Shown piece by piece: positions 22,313-34,213 of a stretch of DNA of 64,000 bases. Made by a program: the position numbers and the translations under genes. How positions within the stretch are numbered: position 1 is the first letter of the stretch; each line of letters begins with the position of its first letter. This DNA comes from Cercis canadensis (lineage: Eukaryota > Streptophyta > Magnoliopsida > Fabales > Fabaceae), in the NCBI GenBank assembly GCA_003255065.1, contig QAOA01008029.1, positions 494,851 through 558,850 of the forward strand, read 5' to 3'. The notes under the pieces are model-generated. The model had not been told where the DNA came from, ran no database searches, and saw only the letters and a list, made by a program, of their open reading frames with translations.

Positions 22313-23322
22313 CAATCACAAAAAATAGGGGTAGCGCTACCCTCCCATCTAGTTGGGTGGGTTCCGGTAGGATCCACCCAATGAATTTGGTATAATTACA
22401 AAGATCTCAAAAAACTAAATCACCCAATATTAGAGGTGGCAATCGAGTTGGCCCGGCCCGATAAGGCCAAAGAGAATATCCAGGTCAGACAAGGCCAGCT
22501 CAAATTTAATAGAGCTAGCATTTGGCTGGCCCAGCTCGGCCCTATGGCCCCAACCCTAATATGAAATTTTATTTTTTAATTTTTTTTTTGTTAAAATGAA
22601 AGTATATATGTATGAATGTAATCCTTAAACTATTCACAACACAATATGAATATAAGCCTACCAATAATATAACTATTTAATAAACATTATGTCTCAATTT
22701 ATACAATACAAAATGGTAAAAGTACCAATTTAATTTCTTATAGAACACTTAATCTTTTTTTCATTTTTTAGTGACTCCACTAAATTAAAGAGTATGATTC
22801 ATTTGCAACAAACTAAATCAGTAAGCAAATGAAGGAAATTCTATAGATGAATATCCACAAGAAGCTAACAAAAAAAATAAAATAAAAAAATAATCAGCCA
22901 GTCAAGCCGGGTTGGGCTGGCCTGGTTTGAGCTCGTTGGGTTTGGCCTAATTTTTTTGGGCTTGTATTTTTCCTGCCTAGCCCTAACATCGAGTTGAACA
23001 GGTTGGCACGTGGCTAGGCCCATTTTGCCACCTCTACCCACTATATACTATAATACACAATTTTTTTTTATAAAATGCAAGGATAATACAATATAAGAAA
23101 ATATGCCAAAATTTTATTCTTTGGCAAAAGTTGAACTTTTTGTTTGGCAAGTTTTCTTATATTATACTATTCTTGCATTTCATAAGTAAATATATGTTTT
23201 ATCACATATGATGGGACTCAATATTTTAAAATTTTCACAATGACACTAAATTTACTATGTGGGTCCCATCAAAACCCACCTAACTGAATTGCAGGGTAGC
23301 ACTACCCCATTTTTGGTGATTG
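22313..23322. mobile_element. TIR element of the GGGGTAGCGCTACC family, with nested hAT
   Basis: Left end CAATCACAAAAAATAGGGG and right end (reverse complement) CAATCACCAAAAATGGGG form inverted repeats, followed on both sides by TAG(C/T)GCTACCCT and further imperfect pairing around the words GGGTGGGTT and GATCTCA/GAAAATTT. Related copies lie at 24567-24900, 31355-32413 and 60818-61325. No transposase is encoded. A hAT-type element sits inside at 22431-23036. No clear target duplication was found for this copy. Confidence 0.65.
22431..23036. mobile_element. Non-autonomous hAT element nested in the TIR element
   Basis: Ends are TAGAGGTGGCAA and TTGCCACCTCTA, a perfect 12-bp inverted repeat of hAT type. 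Flanks CCCAATAT (22423-22430) and CCCACTAT (23037-23044) form an 8-bp target duplication with one mismatch. Length 606 bp; subterminal GGCC-rich words repeat inside. No coding capacity. Confidence 0.75.
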
Positions 23323-23572
23323 GAGGATAATAATCACCGATTTAGTTTAGTAAAGCTGAGAACAAGATGAATCATCTTATTGGTGAGTCTCTGCAGTACT
23401 AGGATGCCATGGCTGATTAAGATGTTGATTATAAAGATGTAGGCACTAAAAGCTGTAGATGTTCAACAATATATTGTTTTACATGTTATAAGTAGTACTT
23501 ATTTTGTAATTTTCATCTTTTGACATCTTGAATCTTCAAAATATTATTTGGTGTTTGAAAGCTGTAGTGTGT
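23323..23572. other. Paralogous flank continues, no gene
   Basis: ATGAATCATCTTATTGGTGA (about 23369) matches about 40333 beside the PPR pseudogene, continuing the similarity interrupted by the TIR element. Confidence 0.5.
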
Positions 23573-23814
23573 GCATCTTTACCTATGTTGTACCGGTACT
23601 TCAAAATCGATGCCGTACTCATTTCCGAGACATTTCAAAAATTGTATACTCGTATTAGATGAGGAAACTCATTTCAGCTTCTTTTTTTTTTAAGCATCTT
23701 TACCTATGTTGTACCGGTACTTCAAAATCGATGCCGTACCCATTTCCGAGACATTTCGAAAATTGTATACTCGTATTAGATGAGGAAACTCATTTCAGCT
23801 CCTTTTTTTTTTTT
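23573..23814 (+). repeat. Tandem duplication of about 121 bp
   Basis: GCATCTTTACCTATGTTGTACC begins at 23573 and again at 23694; each copy ends in a run of T. Only a few bases differ. GTACCGGTAC inside each copy is a 10-bp palindrome. Confidence 0.85.
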
Positions 23815-24566
23815 TTATTTAAAAAAAAAAGGTATATTTTGAAAGGGCTAAAATGTCCATTTTGACCTTATTTTACATTTATTTTCTTTTCCCCCATTAG
23901 CTTTGATCATTTACAAATTCAGTCCTATTCTATTCTCTATTGAATTGAAGGAATATGACATGATTTGTCGGTTGAAGCTAGTTTTTTCAACTACCTTTGA
24001 GGTAATTAGTGACAATTGTAGCAAAATGATTCGTTCATAAAGAGGTGAATGTTTTCGATGCCAAGGGTAAACCTTTTGTGTTTTCTTTTTAAAAAAAAAA
24101 AAACAAAAGTTATCAATGAACATATAATTTTTTTTTCGTTTACCATTAGATAGAGCTAGATTTTTAATTGGAAATTGTTGACCGGGTCATCAATGTATCT
24201 ATAGCAAGTACTTTCATGAATCTATGTAACGGGGATCAAGTGCTTGTTTGATCAAATTAATTTTTTAGTTATAAAAAAAAGAAATTAGGGTGTAAAATTA
24301 TTTTGTAAACTGTAATTAATAAATGTCTAACAAAGAATTATTACTAATGAGAAAATTTCTAACACAATACTATTCTAACTTTACAAAAAGTGCTGCCCCT
24401 AGTAACCAATAGTTAAGCAATGCACTTACATAACAAAGCTTTGGTGAAAAGAAAGCTAAGGCCTTACAAAATAAACATGAGTCTTCTTTAGACTCATATT
24501 TAGCCATAAAATTTACCCACTAATTACCTTCTCTACAAATAGGTATGTGCACTATGCTACCTCCTC
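23815..24566. other. AT-rich intergenic DNA
   Basis: No supported gene; several A and T runs. Confidence 0.5.
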
Positions 24567-24900
24567 TTTAAAAAGGGGTAGCGCTATACTACCCCTTATT
24601 TGAGGGGTTTTGGTAGAACCAACGTCATGAAATTAGTGTAATTGTGAAAATCTCAACAAAATAGTTATTGAGTATAAGTCAAGTTAATTTCTTATAAAAT
24701 GTATAATAGAGTAACATAGGAAAAGTACCGAATTAATAATAGTCATAAATAGTCATTTTCTTATACACAATTAATCTCAAATTCTGTTTTGGAATATGAC
24801 GCACACTCTGTAATTCAATTTTTTGAGATGTTCCCAACAACACTAATTTCAAGATGTATGTCCTACCAGAACTTGGTGGAGTAGCACCAACCCCTTAGGT
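24567..24900. mobile_element. MITE of the GGGGTAGCGCTA family
   Basis: The left end AAAAGGGGTAGCGCTATACTACCCC pairs imperfectly with the right end (reverse complement AAGGGGTTGGTGCTACTCCACC). Next inward on both sides are TTTTGGTAGAACC/GTTCTGGTAGGAC and AAATTAGTGTAATTGTGAAAATCTCA/AAATTAGTGTTGTTGGGAACATCTCA. It is a short relative of 22313-23322. Confidence 0.65.
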
Positions 24901-25130
24901 GGCTTAGTAATCATCATAATAATATGTTTGAACACGACTTGGCAATCCCTATTCAAAATATTAGGTATAACTTGTACCACATGTTTAGTTGTACCAATAA
25001 ACAATAGGTAATTTTTTAATAGAGTAACCATCACCCTCCCTCTATGTGAGTAGGTTAATGTTTACACCCTCATTAACCTATTTAAATGTTACTTCATTAA
25101 ATTTGTCTCCTTTGTTATAGCAAACGAACC

Positions 25131-25892
25131 CTTAAGAGTTTGTTTGGGAGTTTTTTTGGAGGAGAAATGAGAGGAGAGTAGAGGAAAGAGAGGGAAAGGA
25201 ATGGAAGGGAAAAGGAAGAGTTTTCCTCTCCTTTGTTTGGATGTTTAAAATGAATAAAAGGATAGAAAATGAAAGGAAAAATCCTGTTGTAAAGTGTTTT
25301 TACTAATCTACCCTTTATTATTAAAAAAGACATATTTAATATAAAATTAAATAGTATAATATACTTCTTTCTTTTTCTCTCTTATATCTCATATTTCTTT
25401 CTCTCTCTCTAAAATAATCAATTAATTTACTGTTTTCTGGAAATATAGACATTCTTGATGTTGATCTCAATTAATTTACTGTTTTCTTTCTCTCTCATAT
25501 TTCTTTGTTAATTTTTGGAAAATTTACTATTTTCTAGAAAATTTAATTATTATTTTATATTTGTTAGACGAACACATGTAAGTCTTTATCCTTTGAAGGC
25601 TTAGATTTTTCCCATCTTGCATTGCACCTAGTGCCAAAACTGAGAACAATGACACAAGGGAGTACGGGGTAAAACAAAACAGTATGGGCAAAATAGTAAA
25701 TTAATTCTTTACCTCTCCAAACCCTTCAATTTGAGGGGTTGAAATTTATGGATAGAAAAAGGAGTGCAGGGGTTAAAGTTCAACCCCTAGTTCCCCTCCC
25801 CTTTCAAACTAAAACTCTCAAACAAAGGAGTGGACTCTCTCATTCGTCTCCTCTCCTTTCCCCTCCAAAAAAACTCCCAAACAAACCCTAAG
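25131..25892. mobile_element. MITE with GTTTGTTTGGGAGTTTTTTTGG termini
   Basis: The left end reads TAAGAGTTTGTTTGGGAGTT and the right end, reverse-complemented, TTAGGGTTTGTTTGGGAGTT, followed on both sides by purine-rich GGAGGRGAAA blocks. The interior is AT-rich and non-coding. The open frames in the purine or pyrimidine ends are compositional. Related sequence is seen at about 44380-44860. Target duplication not resolved. Confidence 0.65.
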
Positions 25893-26675
25893 TAAAACTT
25901 TGGTGAATCTCTTTCTATATGTTTATCAATTTTCATTATAAAACTCCCTAACATAAAAATGGACAAAGCACACATAGCAAAACTTATAAAAAAAAAAAAA
26001 ATGTCGCCAGAGCCTAACTCAATTGGTTAAGTTAGGCGAGAAATTGTTACACCTATGAATTATATAAAATGTTGTTCTCTTCATTCTTGTGTGAACTCTT
26101 GTTAATCTACCCATAAAGCTAATAAAAATTAATATAAATAACTAAAACAATATAAAAAGATTAAATATGTGAGCTTTTCTACTAATTTGATCTAAATAAG
26201 TAAAATTAAACTTTACAAAATAATTAGTCCAATCTATAGTTCTTGACTTCTTTTCTATAATAAATTAATAAAGTTTCTTACATATTTTTTATATTTATGT
26301 AATATGTCATATTACATGAGATTAACCAATATGAGAATGACATATGTACAAATTAATTATTTTTAAATTTATTTGAGAAAATAAAATAAATTATATTTAT
26401 ATTTAATAAAATATAAAAATTATATATATTTATCACGTCAATATAATTGGAGATACTTATGAATCTCCGAAAATTAAAAGCTAATAAAAAAATAACACTA
26501 TGTAATGGTCTGATCCGATGGTCTACAAGCTTTCTTCATCCGTAGGTACCCAGCATCTCTCTCGACTGTAACCCTTTCTTCTCTCTCGCTCTTATTCACT
26601 CTCTAATCTCTTCAACGATTTGTACGCCATTGAAATTGCAGAGAAAGATTCGAACTTAACTTCGAAGCAATCAGA
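25893..26675. other. Upstream region of the PPR gene
   Basis: AT-rich DNA. A box-A-like word TAACTCAATTGGTTAAG at about 26015-26031 may be a SINE relic, but no B box follows. A pyrimidine-rich block (26545-26620, TCTCTCTCG and TTCTTCTCTCTCGC) precedes the coding region and likely forms the 5' leader. GCAGAGAAAGATTC just before the ATG is shared with the paralogue at 35666. Confidence 0.5.
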
Positions 26676-28352
26676 ATGAGGAACCAGATGAACTTGTTCA
26701 ATCCAATTCTGAGGTATGCCATCGCGAAACTTAACATCCTAGTTTGTTTCTCGTGTTCTGAGCATGTGAGGCTATATAGTTGCTTTCAACCGCGAAGTGC
26801 TCAGAAAAATTCTGGGTTTGATAACATTGATGATGCGGTATCTTCATTTAATCACATGGTTGATATGCGTCCAAGACCACACATTGTGGAAATTACCAAG
26901 ATTTTGGGAGCTATTGTGAAGATGAAACATTATGCCAGTGCTATCTCACTTTATAGACAAATGGAGTTGAGGAGAATCAGGCCAAGTATAGTTACTTTAG
27001 GCATCTTAATGAACAGTTACTGCAACTTGAGTCAAATGAGTTATGCATTTTCTGTATTAGGGAAGATTTTGAAGAGTGGTTATGAACCCTCTATCATAAC
27101 TGTGAATACTCTAATAAAGGGGCTCTGTATTAGTGGTGAAGTTAATAAAGCTATTGACTTTCATGACAGCCTAGTAGCACAAGGATTTCAACTTAATGAA
27201 ATTACTTATGGAACCTTGTGCAATGGGCTTTGTAAAATAGGAAGAACAACCGCTGCCATCAAATTGCTGCAAAAGTTGGAAGGGCGAGTGGTTGGGCCTA
27301 ATATAGTAATGTACAGCACAATCATTGATGGCCTGTGTAAAGACGGGCTTGTAGATGAGGCACGAGATTTATTTTTTCAAATGATTGATAAGGGAATTTC
27401 TCCCAATGTTGTCACTTACAGTTCTCTTATTCATGGTTTGTGCTGTGCTGGTCGGCTGCCAGAAGCAACTAAACTATTGGATGAAATGTTTCAGAAAAAC
27501 ATCAACCCGGATGTATTTACCTCTAATATACTGATTGATGCATTATGTAAAGAAGGAATGCTGAAAGAAGCTGAAGATGTGTTTGATAAGATGATGGAAA
27601 GAGGTCAGGAACCGGATGTTGTTACTTATACTACTTTGATTGATGGGTATTGTTTGATTGATAAAGTGGACAAAGCAAAACAGATATTCAAGAGAATGGT
27701 CAAAAGAAGTTTGGCACCTGATGTTATCAGTTATAATGCGCTAATCAATGGATATTGTAAGAGTAAAAGGGTGGATGAAGCCATGATTCTTTTAAAAGAA
27801 ATGCATCAGAAAAATTTAGTTCCAAATACTGTAACTTACAGTTGTCTTATTGACGGCTTGTGCAAGTCGAGGAGAATCCAATGTGTGCAAGAGCTTGTTG
27901 ATGAGATGCATGACAGAGGTCATCCACCTGATGTAATCACTTACAATGTCTTGTTACATGCTCTTTGTAAAAGTCAGTATCTCAACAAGGCAATCGCATT
28001 ATTTCAGCAAATTGTCGACCAAGGAATTTCTCCTGATGTGTTCACCTATACTATACTTATTGATGGTTTGTGCAAAGGTGAAAGACTAAAGACTGCACAG
28101 GAGATTTTTCAGCATCTTTTGATGAAAAGATTTCGTCTTAATGTCCAGACATATAATGTTATGATTAATGGGCTTTGTAAAGAGGGCTTGATTGATGAAG
28201 CAATAGCCTTGCTTTCAAAAATGGAAGACAATGATTGCCTCCCTAATGCTGTAAGTTATGAAACAATTATTCGAGCTCTTTTTGAAAAGAATGAGAATGA
28301 TAAGGCAGAAAAGCTTGTTCGGCAAATGATTGATAGAGGTCTGCTAAATTGA
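26676..28352 (+). CDS. P-class pentatricopeptide repeat protein, RFL (restorer-like) type
   Basis: One intron-free frame of 558 residues. Residues 1-68 are poor in acidic residues and rich in Arg/Ser near the start (MRNQMNLFNPILRYAIAKLN), fitting a mitochondrial targeting peptide. Residues 69-558 are exactly fourteen tandem 35-residue P-type PPR motifs with no gaps (for example motif 8, DVVTYTTLIDGYC, and motif 11, DVITYNVLLHALC). PPR proteins bind organellar RNA, one base per motif. The high mutual similarity of motifs and the local duplicate at 35704 fit the fast-evolving RFL subgroup that includes fertility restorers. Read by the known 5th/35th residue code, motifs 3-13 give NN, GN, SN, SD, ND, TD, NN, SD, ND, TN, NN. 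The ATG at 26676 aligns with the paralogue start. No stop or frameshift. Its actual RNA target and any restorer role are unknown. Confidence 0.9.
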   Translation: MRNQMNLFNPILRYAIAKLNILVCFSCSEHVRLYSCFQPRSAQKNSGFDNIDDAVSSFNHMVDMRPRPHIVEITKILGAIVKMKHYASAISLYRQMELRRIRPSIVTLGILMNSYCNLSQMSYAFSVLGKILKSGYEPSIITVNTLIKGLCISGEVNKAIDFHDSLVAQGFQLNEITYGTLCNGLCKIGRTTAAIKLLQKLEGRVVGPNIVMYSTIIDGLCKDGLVDEARDLFFQMIDKGISPNVVTYSSLIHGLCCAGRLPEATKLLDEMFQKNINPDVFTSNILIDALCKEGMLKEAEDVFDKMMERGQEPDVVTYTTLIDGYCLIDKVDKAKQIFKRMVKRSLAPDVISYNALINGYCKSKRVDEAMILLKEMHQKNLVPNTVTYSCLIDGLCKSRRIQCVQELVDEMHDRGHPPDVITYNVLLHALCKSQYLNKAIALFQQIVDQGISPDVFTYTILIDGLCKGERLKTAQEIFQHLLMKRFRLNVQTYNVMINGLCKEGLIDEAIALLSKMEDNDCLPNAVSYETIIRALFEKNENDKAEKLVRQMIDRGLLN

Positions 28353-30149
28353 TAAAACAAGGTGAGCCCTTTAAATCCAATTCAGGTACACATATATAAT
28401 TTTTGAATTTCTACTAGTCAAATTTTTATGATCTTTTGGGTCTGATGACTTGAACTTTGTAATGGGCTCATTATATGACTGCTTTCTATTTTGGTGCTTT
28501 TGGTCCGAGGATTTTATTCTCAAGGAACCATTATCTGACTTTTAGTTTCTGAAAATAGTTAATAAACCAAAGTGATACAAGGATTGGGGCTTATTTAGAA
28601 AAGCGTTTTTCTGGTACATGCTATTGATTTATTTATTTGTACTTCTTGTAGCCTTATATACCTGCCCCACCCCATTCTTGGTATACAGTGTTTAGCATTT
28701 CTTAGTAGTGGTTTTGGTGGACAACAATTTGAGAGCTCCCTCAAATTCATCAAACAGCACACCCTTGTTTCTCCTTTCTTCACAGTAAATAATATTGCTC
28801 GTAGTGGATATGAGTTTTCGATAATCTTATTTAGTATGCTCATATAACTTATAACTGATAAACTCTGACCCTTCTCCATTGCAAGCTGCGAAATCGTATT
28901 GCAATTCATTGTTTTTTATCTCCACGGATCCTATAGTTTATATATAACATAAGCAGCATAATTTAGATTCTACTAGAATTCCCTTTTTCCAAAATCACAT
29001 GACCCTTTTGCTCAATGGTATCCTAAGAAGGCAAGTGACATAAATGTCCAGTTATATCCCCCAACAAGCTTCCTCATCCTTATCAGTCAGCCTGTTTTTG
29101 ATAGCTTACTAATAAAGAAGGGTTTTGATTTAGCAAGGTTAAAGCACACCGGTAGACATCAATTTCACCAGTAGTATTGGCTTTATTGCTTACCCACAAA
29201 TTGGCATTGTTATATTACCCTAATTTATGCCTAGGTTATATCACTTGCTCTTCTCTATTTATGCATTGACCCTTAAACCATAACTGAACAGGGTTTGAGA
29301 CCTTGCTGGAGGCTATAGGAGCATTTTTCTTCTCTATAAAGATTGTTGCCTGAAAACTGCTATGTAAATCGTACTAATGATGCTAAACCACTATACAGTC
29401 TTTACCCATTGTCCATATTTATCCATTAAAAACCTGTCTGGATGCTGTTTTAATGAAAACATCTTCTGCTTTTCCAAATCATGAAAAAAAAATGGCTTAG
29501 CCAAATTCCTTTGACTCACATGCTTACTCCAACACCCTGATGATGTTTTGGGAAATTTTTCTACGAGCTTCTTTTATTTGAAAGATTTGTATAACCCAAG
29601 TTACCCATAAAATTCTTGAATGTAACATGCTATTTTGGCCCTGTCTTACACTAATTCTCTTCTACCCCCCATTTTCTTGTCTATGCTGCGAAGGGCTGAA
29701 CTTAAGGTATAGCAGGCGTCCCCTTCTCTGCCTCCAGTTGAAGCTAATTTCTTCGGTGACCTTGGAATTAATATGGCTTCAACTCCTATCTCAGATTCTC
29801 CTCACTGCACTAGTAAGCCTGTTAATGATTCCTCCTCATCTGATATTCAGAAAGAGGGAACTTTCCTTTGGGACCATGTGACTGTTATATATATATTCCC
29901 CATTTTTTGGAACATTGCTGTTCTTGCCTTTCATACTGTACTGGGTACAAAACTCATAGGATGTGTGCAACGAAGTGTCTGATTGACTTAGGATGTCTTT
30001 CATGAGAACAGGAATGGTTTATTCCTCCAGTGGGTGGGTGATATTAGTTTTCAGATCTTTAGGATACCGAGTTGTTGTATTGAAGGATTTTGGGATTTTA
30101 GTATATTGGCAATCATTTAGCACATATTGCTTAGTGGTAATTTTTCTTC
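28353..30149. other. Downstream flank of the PPR gene, copy 2 of the paralogous flank
   Basis: About 28353-28830 matches 37380-37930 downstream of the PPR pseudogene (for example ACTTCTTGTAGCCTTATATA and TTGTTTCTCCTTTCTTCACA). Further right the similarity fades. An open stretch at 29720-29880 reads PPVEANFFGDLGINMASTPI and ends in an unassigned context. Confidence 0.5.
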
Positions 30150-31180
30150 TTATTTACAGTTATCAAAGGAGGAACCTTCTGCTCCTTCATCTGGATTCCA
30201 ACTCCAATTTCAAATGGAACTAAGGTGCCATCCACCCCGGCACTTAATTATGCAATGCAAAACTTGGATCATTCAGTTGGGATAAGGGTAATGACGAAGT
30301 TGAGGTAAGAGCAGATAATTCTTAGTGATAGTTAGCATGAATTTGTTATGTTGTAAAGTAGACATCTTTTTTTTATTCTTTTTTTCCTTTGATGAATAGA
30401 CATTTGCATTTGAATAAGGAAAATGGTATCAGAAGGGACACTCTTCCAAAGTTCAAATTTAACAAATTCTGTTTGACCTCAATTTATTATGACATTTACT
30501 ATTTTGCAAGATTTGAAAATTTCTCCTTTATTCTTGTATAAGGGGGTTTTCCTTATTTCCTTCTTTACCCTGGCTGATATAAGGTTGGGTTTGAGTTTAA
30601 GCCAATGTCCTTTAATGTCAAATTCAACAATATTCTAGGGAAGAACTACCAATGTGCTGTGCCCAAATTGCACCAGGAAATAATGCCAGAGAAATGCATG
30701 GTGTTGGTCTAGCCTACAAGGACAACAATCACATTGGTCAAGGCTTCTAAAGGAAATTGCCAAGATTTTCCCTTCAAAGAAGACAAGGTAGTGAAGTGCT
30801 ATTAGTGAGCAGGATGACAGTTTCTTTTCTTGTTAAGCAATATGATAAGCTACTCATTTTCTTTTTGATCATACAGCTGAAGCCAATTTTGGAAAAGGAC
30901 CCTATTGCAGGAATCATGGACATGGTAAAGGTCAGATTCTGTTTTCTCAGTAATTGGCTGCACAAGCATGCTTTTTGTTATTAATTATATCATGATGGTT
31001 GGGTATATATAACCAGCTTCAGTATTTGGACATGTTTACATTGCTTGTAATGTATATTGCAGAATAGGTACTTGGAAGGGGATAAAGAAAAAATGATGCG
31101 AACAATTGCAAAATCATGGATTGATGCATAATCTGGAAAAACAGCTGACCCTCTAAAGGGCTACCGTTGAGCAAAACAAC
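30150..31180 (+). pseudogene. Unrecognised split gene remnant, 3' exons
   Basis: Three exon-like pieces have plausible splice sites. About 30170-30305 contains STPALNYAMQNLDHSVGIRV before a GTAAGA donor. 30877-30930 (after CAG, before GTCAGA) encodes 18 codons, LKPILEKDPIAGIMDMVK. 31063-31131 (after TGCAG) encodes NRYLEGDKEKMMRTIAKSWI plus DA and TAA. Sense-looking sequence continues past that TAA in the same frame to a TGA at about 31170, suggesting a premature stop. I do not recognise the family. Confidence 0.35.
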
Positions 31181-31395
31181 ATGTTTATAATTTTTCAGTT
31201 ATCCTGTTCCTGTAGTATGCTTAACTGTTCCTGTAGGTGGTTGTTACTCAACAAAGAGCTTTTCAAAAGGCTATTGGTGGCTGTTATGGTAATGGTTTGG
31301 GGATTTTGTTTTCAAGTGATCTTAATCTAACATTCATCATTAGGAAATTATGAAGGGGTTTGCTAAGCTACACCCCTTCTAAAGAGGGGGTGTAG

Positions 31396-31964
31396 CGTTA
31401 CCTACTCTCTTGATTGGGGGCTTTTGGTGGGAACCAAAGGCTGAATTTGGTGTCATTATGAAGATCTCGAGAAATTGAGTCACTTAGTATGTGTCAGAAT
31501 TAGGGTGTAAGCAAAATCGGTCAAACAGACTGAATCAGACCAATGGGTTCGGTTCGGTTCTCAGTTTTATTTTCTAAAAAACCAAGGGGTTTGGTTTGGT
31601 TCTTGGTTTCAATGAAGAAAAATCGAAAATAAACTGAACCAAACCGAATAGGCTAAAATGATATCGTTTTGGTTATTTTNCGTTACCTACTCTCTTGATT
31701 GGGGGCTTTTGGTGGGAACCAAAGGCTGAATTTGGTGTCATTATGAAGATCTCGAGAAATTGAGTCACTTAGTATGTGTCAGAATTAGGGTGTAAGCAAA
31801 ATCGGTCAAACAGACCGAATCGGACCAATGGGTTCGGTTCGGTTCTCAGTTTTATTTTCTAGAAAACCAAGGGGTTTGGTTTGGTTCTTGGTTTCAATGA
31901 AGAAAAATCGAAAATAAACCGAACCAAACCGAATAGGCTAAAATGATATCGTTTTGGTTATTTT
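31396..31964 (+). repeat. Near-identical direct repeat across a single N (31680)
   Basis: 31396-31679 recurs at 31681-31964 with few substitutions. The second copy starts exactly after the N. This looks like overlapping allelic contig ends. Confidence 0.8.
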
Positions 31965-32170
31965 AAAGTGTTTTTTTTTTAAATGGCTAAAATTTTTGGC
32001 TTTCTTCTTGTTCAAATTTGGAAAATGGCTTGTACAGATTTTTTTGGCAAAACCAACCAAACTGACCGAGCTAGTTCGGTTTTACTCTCAAAAATTTGAA
32101 AAACCAAACTGATATGGTTTGGTTGGTTTGGTGTCGGTTTGGGGTGTAAACCGGATCAATTACACCCCTA
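31501..32170. mobile_element. Non-autonomous hAT element nested in the Mutator-type element
   Basis: Ends TAGGGTGTAAG and (reverse complement of the right end) TAGGGGTGTAA. GTCAGAAT flanks both sides perfectly (31493-31500 and 32171-32178), an 8-bp hAT target duplication. The interior is rich in GGTTCGGTTCGG/AACCGAACC words that can pair. Removing the assembly duplication leaves about 385 bp. Confidence 0.75.
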
Positions 32171-32422
32171 GTCAGAATAGATAGTTCCTTAAAAAATGCA
32201 TAAATGGAACAATATAGGAATTTGACATGTTTTCCTATATCGTGCCCTTTATACATTTTATAAGGAACTGTGTTGCCACATATTGAGTGGCTCAGTTTTT
32301 CAAGATTTTTGTAACAACGCCAAAATTATTGGGTGGATTCCACCGAAACACACCCAACTGAGTGGATCAATAGTGCTATACCACCTTTTAGAGTGGTGTA
32401 GCTTAGCAAACCCAATTATGAA

Positions 32423-33085
32423 AGGAGCAAAAGAGATGTAAGGATTGAGAGTTATTTAGAAGGCTTGGATTATTTTCTCCCCTAATATATGCTTGTGACC
32501 ATTTATGGTAGTGCTTTGTTTGTTGGTACTTGTTGTAGCCTTAAATTGATTCATGGATGCTTTTATGTGATTTGCCTCTGAACGCATTGGTTTACCAAGA
32601 CTCTCAATACTCTTACACCAGACAAGCACAGCCAACAAGTATCTCCACACACAACCATGACCTGACATTCTTACCCTTCATTTCCATGGACAATTATGTA
32701 ACTGTATTCATTAGATTCATCATCTGTGTGTTGCGATAAATAACTTTTACTTCTCTTAACAATAAAATGTGTTTTTCCATTGTTGCCAGTCGTCGGATAT
32801 CACTATTTGAGCCTAAATGTGTTAGAGTCTTCACATTCAGGGGCAAAGAGGTAACCAAATTGGATCAAAATTCTAGGAAGTGGTCTGTGATGAGAATGGT
32901 GTTCTAGTTATATTCTGAACATTATCTCTGTTTTCTCATCCTTTTAATTTAGGATTCAAAATTGGCTCATTTTGAAGATTTGGGAGGAATGCCTAGATTG
33001 AATGTCTTTCTGTCTCAGATCAGATACAATTGCTAATCTACATATAAAGCTAACAAAATTAATACAAAATAACTAAAACAATGTA
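32423..33085. other. Paralogous PPR flank, copy 3
   Basis: TACTTGTTGTAGCCTTAAATTGATTCATGGATG (about 32527) matches 37690 downstream of the PPR pseudogene. CTTCACATTCAGGGGCAAAG (about 32829) matches 38190 and, less well, 38945. The piece left of the Mutator-type element (31225-31345, GGGATTTTGTTTTCAAGTGA) belongs to the same flank. No PPR coding sequence accompanies this copy. Confidence 0.55.
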
Positions 33086-34202
<1,117 letters not shown>

Positions 34203-34213
34203 TTAAAAAAAAA

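Larger units (their letters stand above)
31355..32413. mobile_element. Mutator-type TIR element with 9-bp target duplication
   Basis: Left end GGGGTTTGCTAAGCTACACC, right end (reverse complement) GGGTTTGCTAAGCTACACCA. AATTATGAA flanks both sides (31346-31354 and 32414-32422), the 9-bp duplication typical of Mutator elements. It is the best-preserved copy of the family also seen at 22313, 24567 and 60818. Inside lies a hAT element, and the span is inflated by an assembly duplication across the N at 31680. No transposase is present. Confidence 0.8.

Noticed and set aside
26010..26060. Second SINE or tRNA-like D-arm
   Set aside because: Only the box-A-like word is present; no B box or tail found.
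28595..28909. Minus-strand ORF of 104 codons downstream of the PPR gene
   Set aside because: The paralogous flank at 37380-37930 does not keep this frame open, and no domain is seen.
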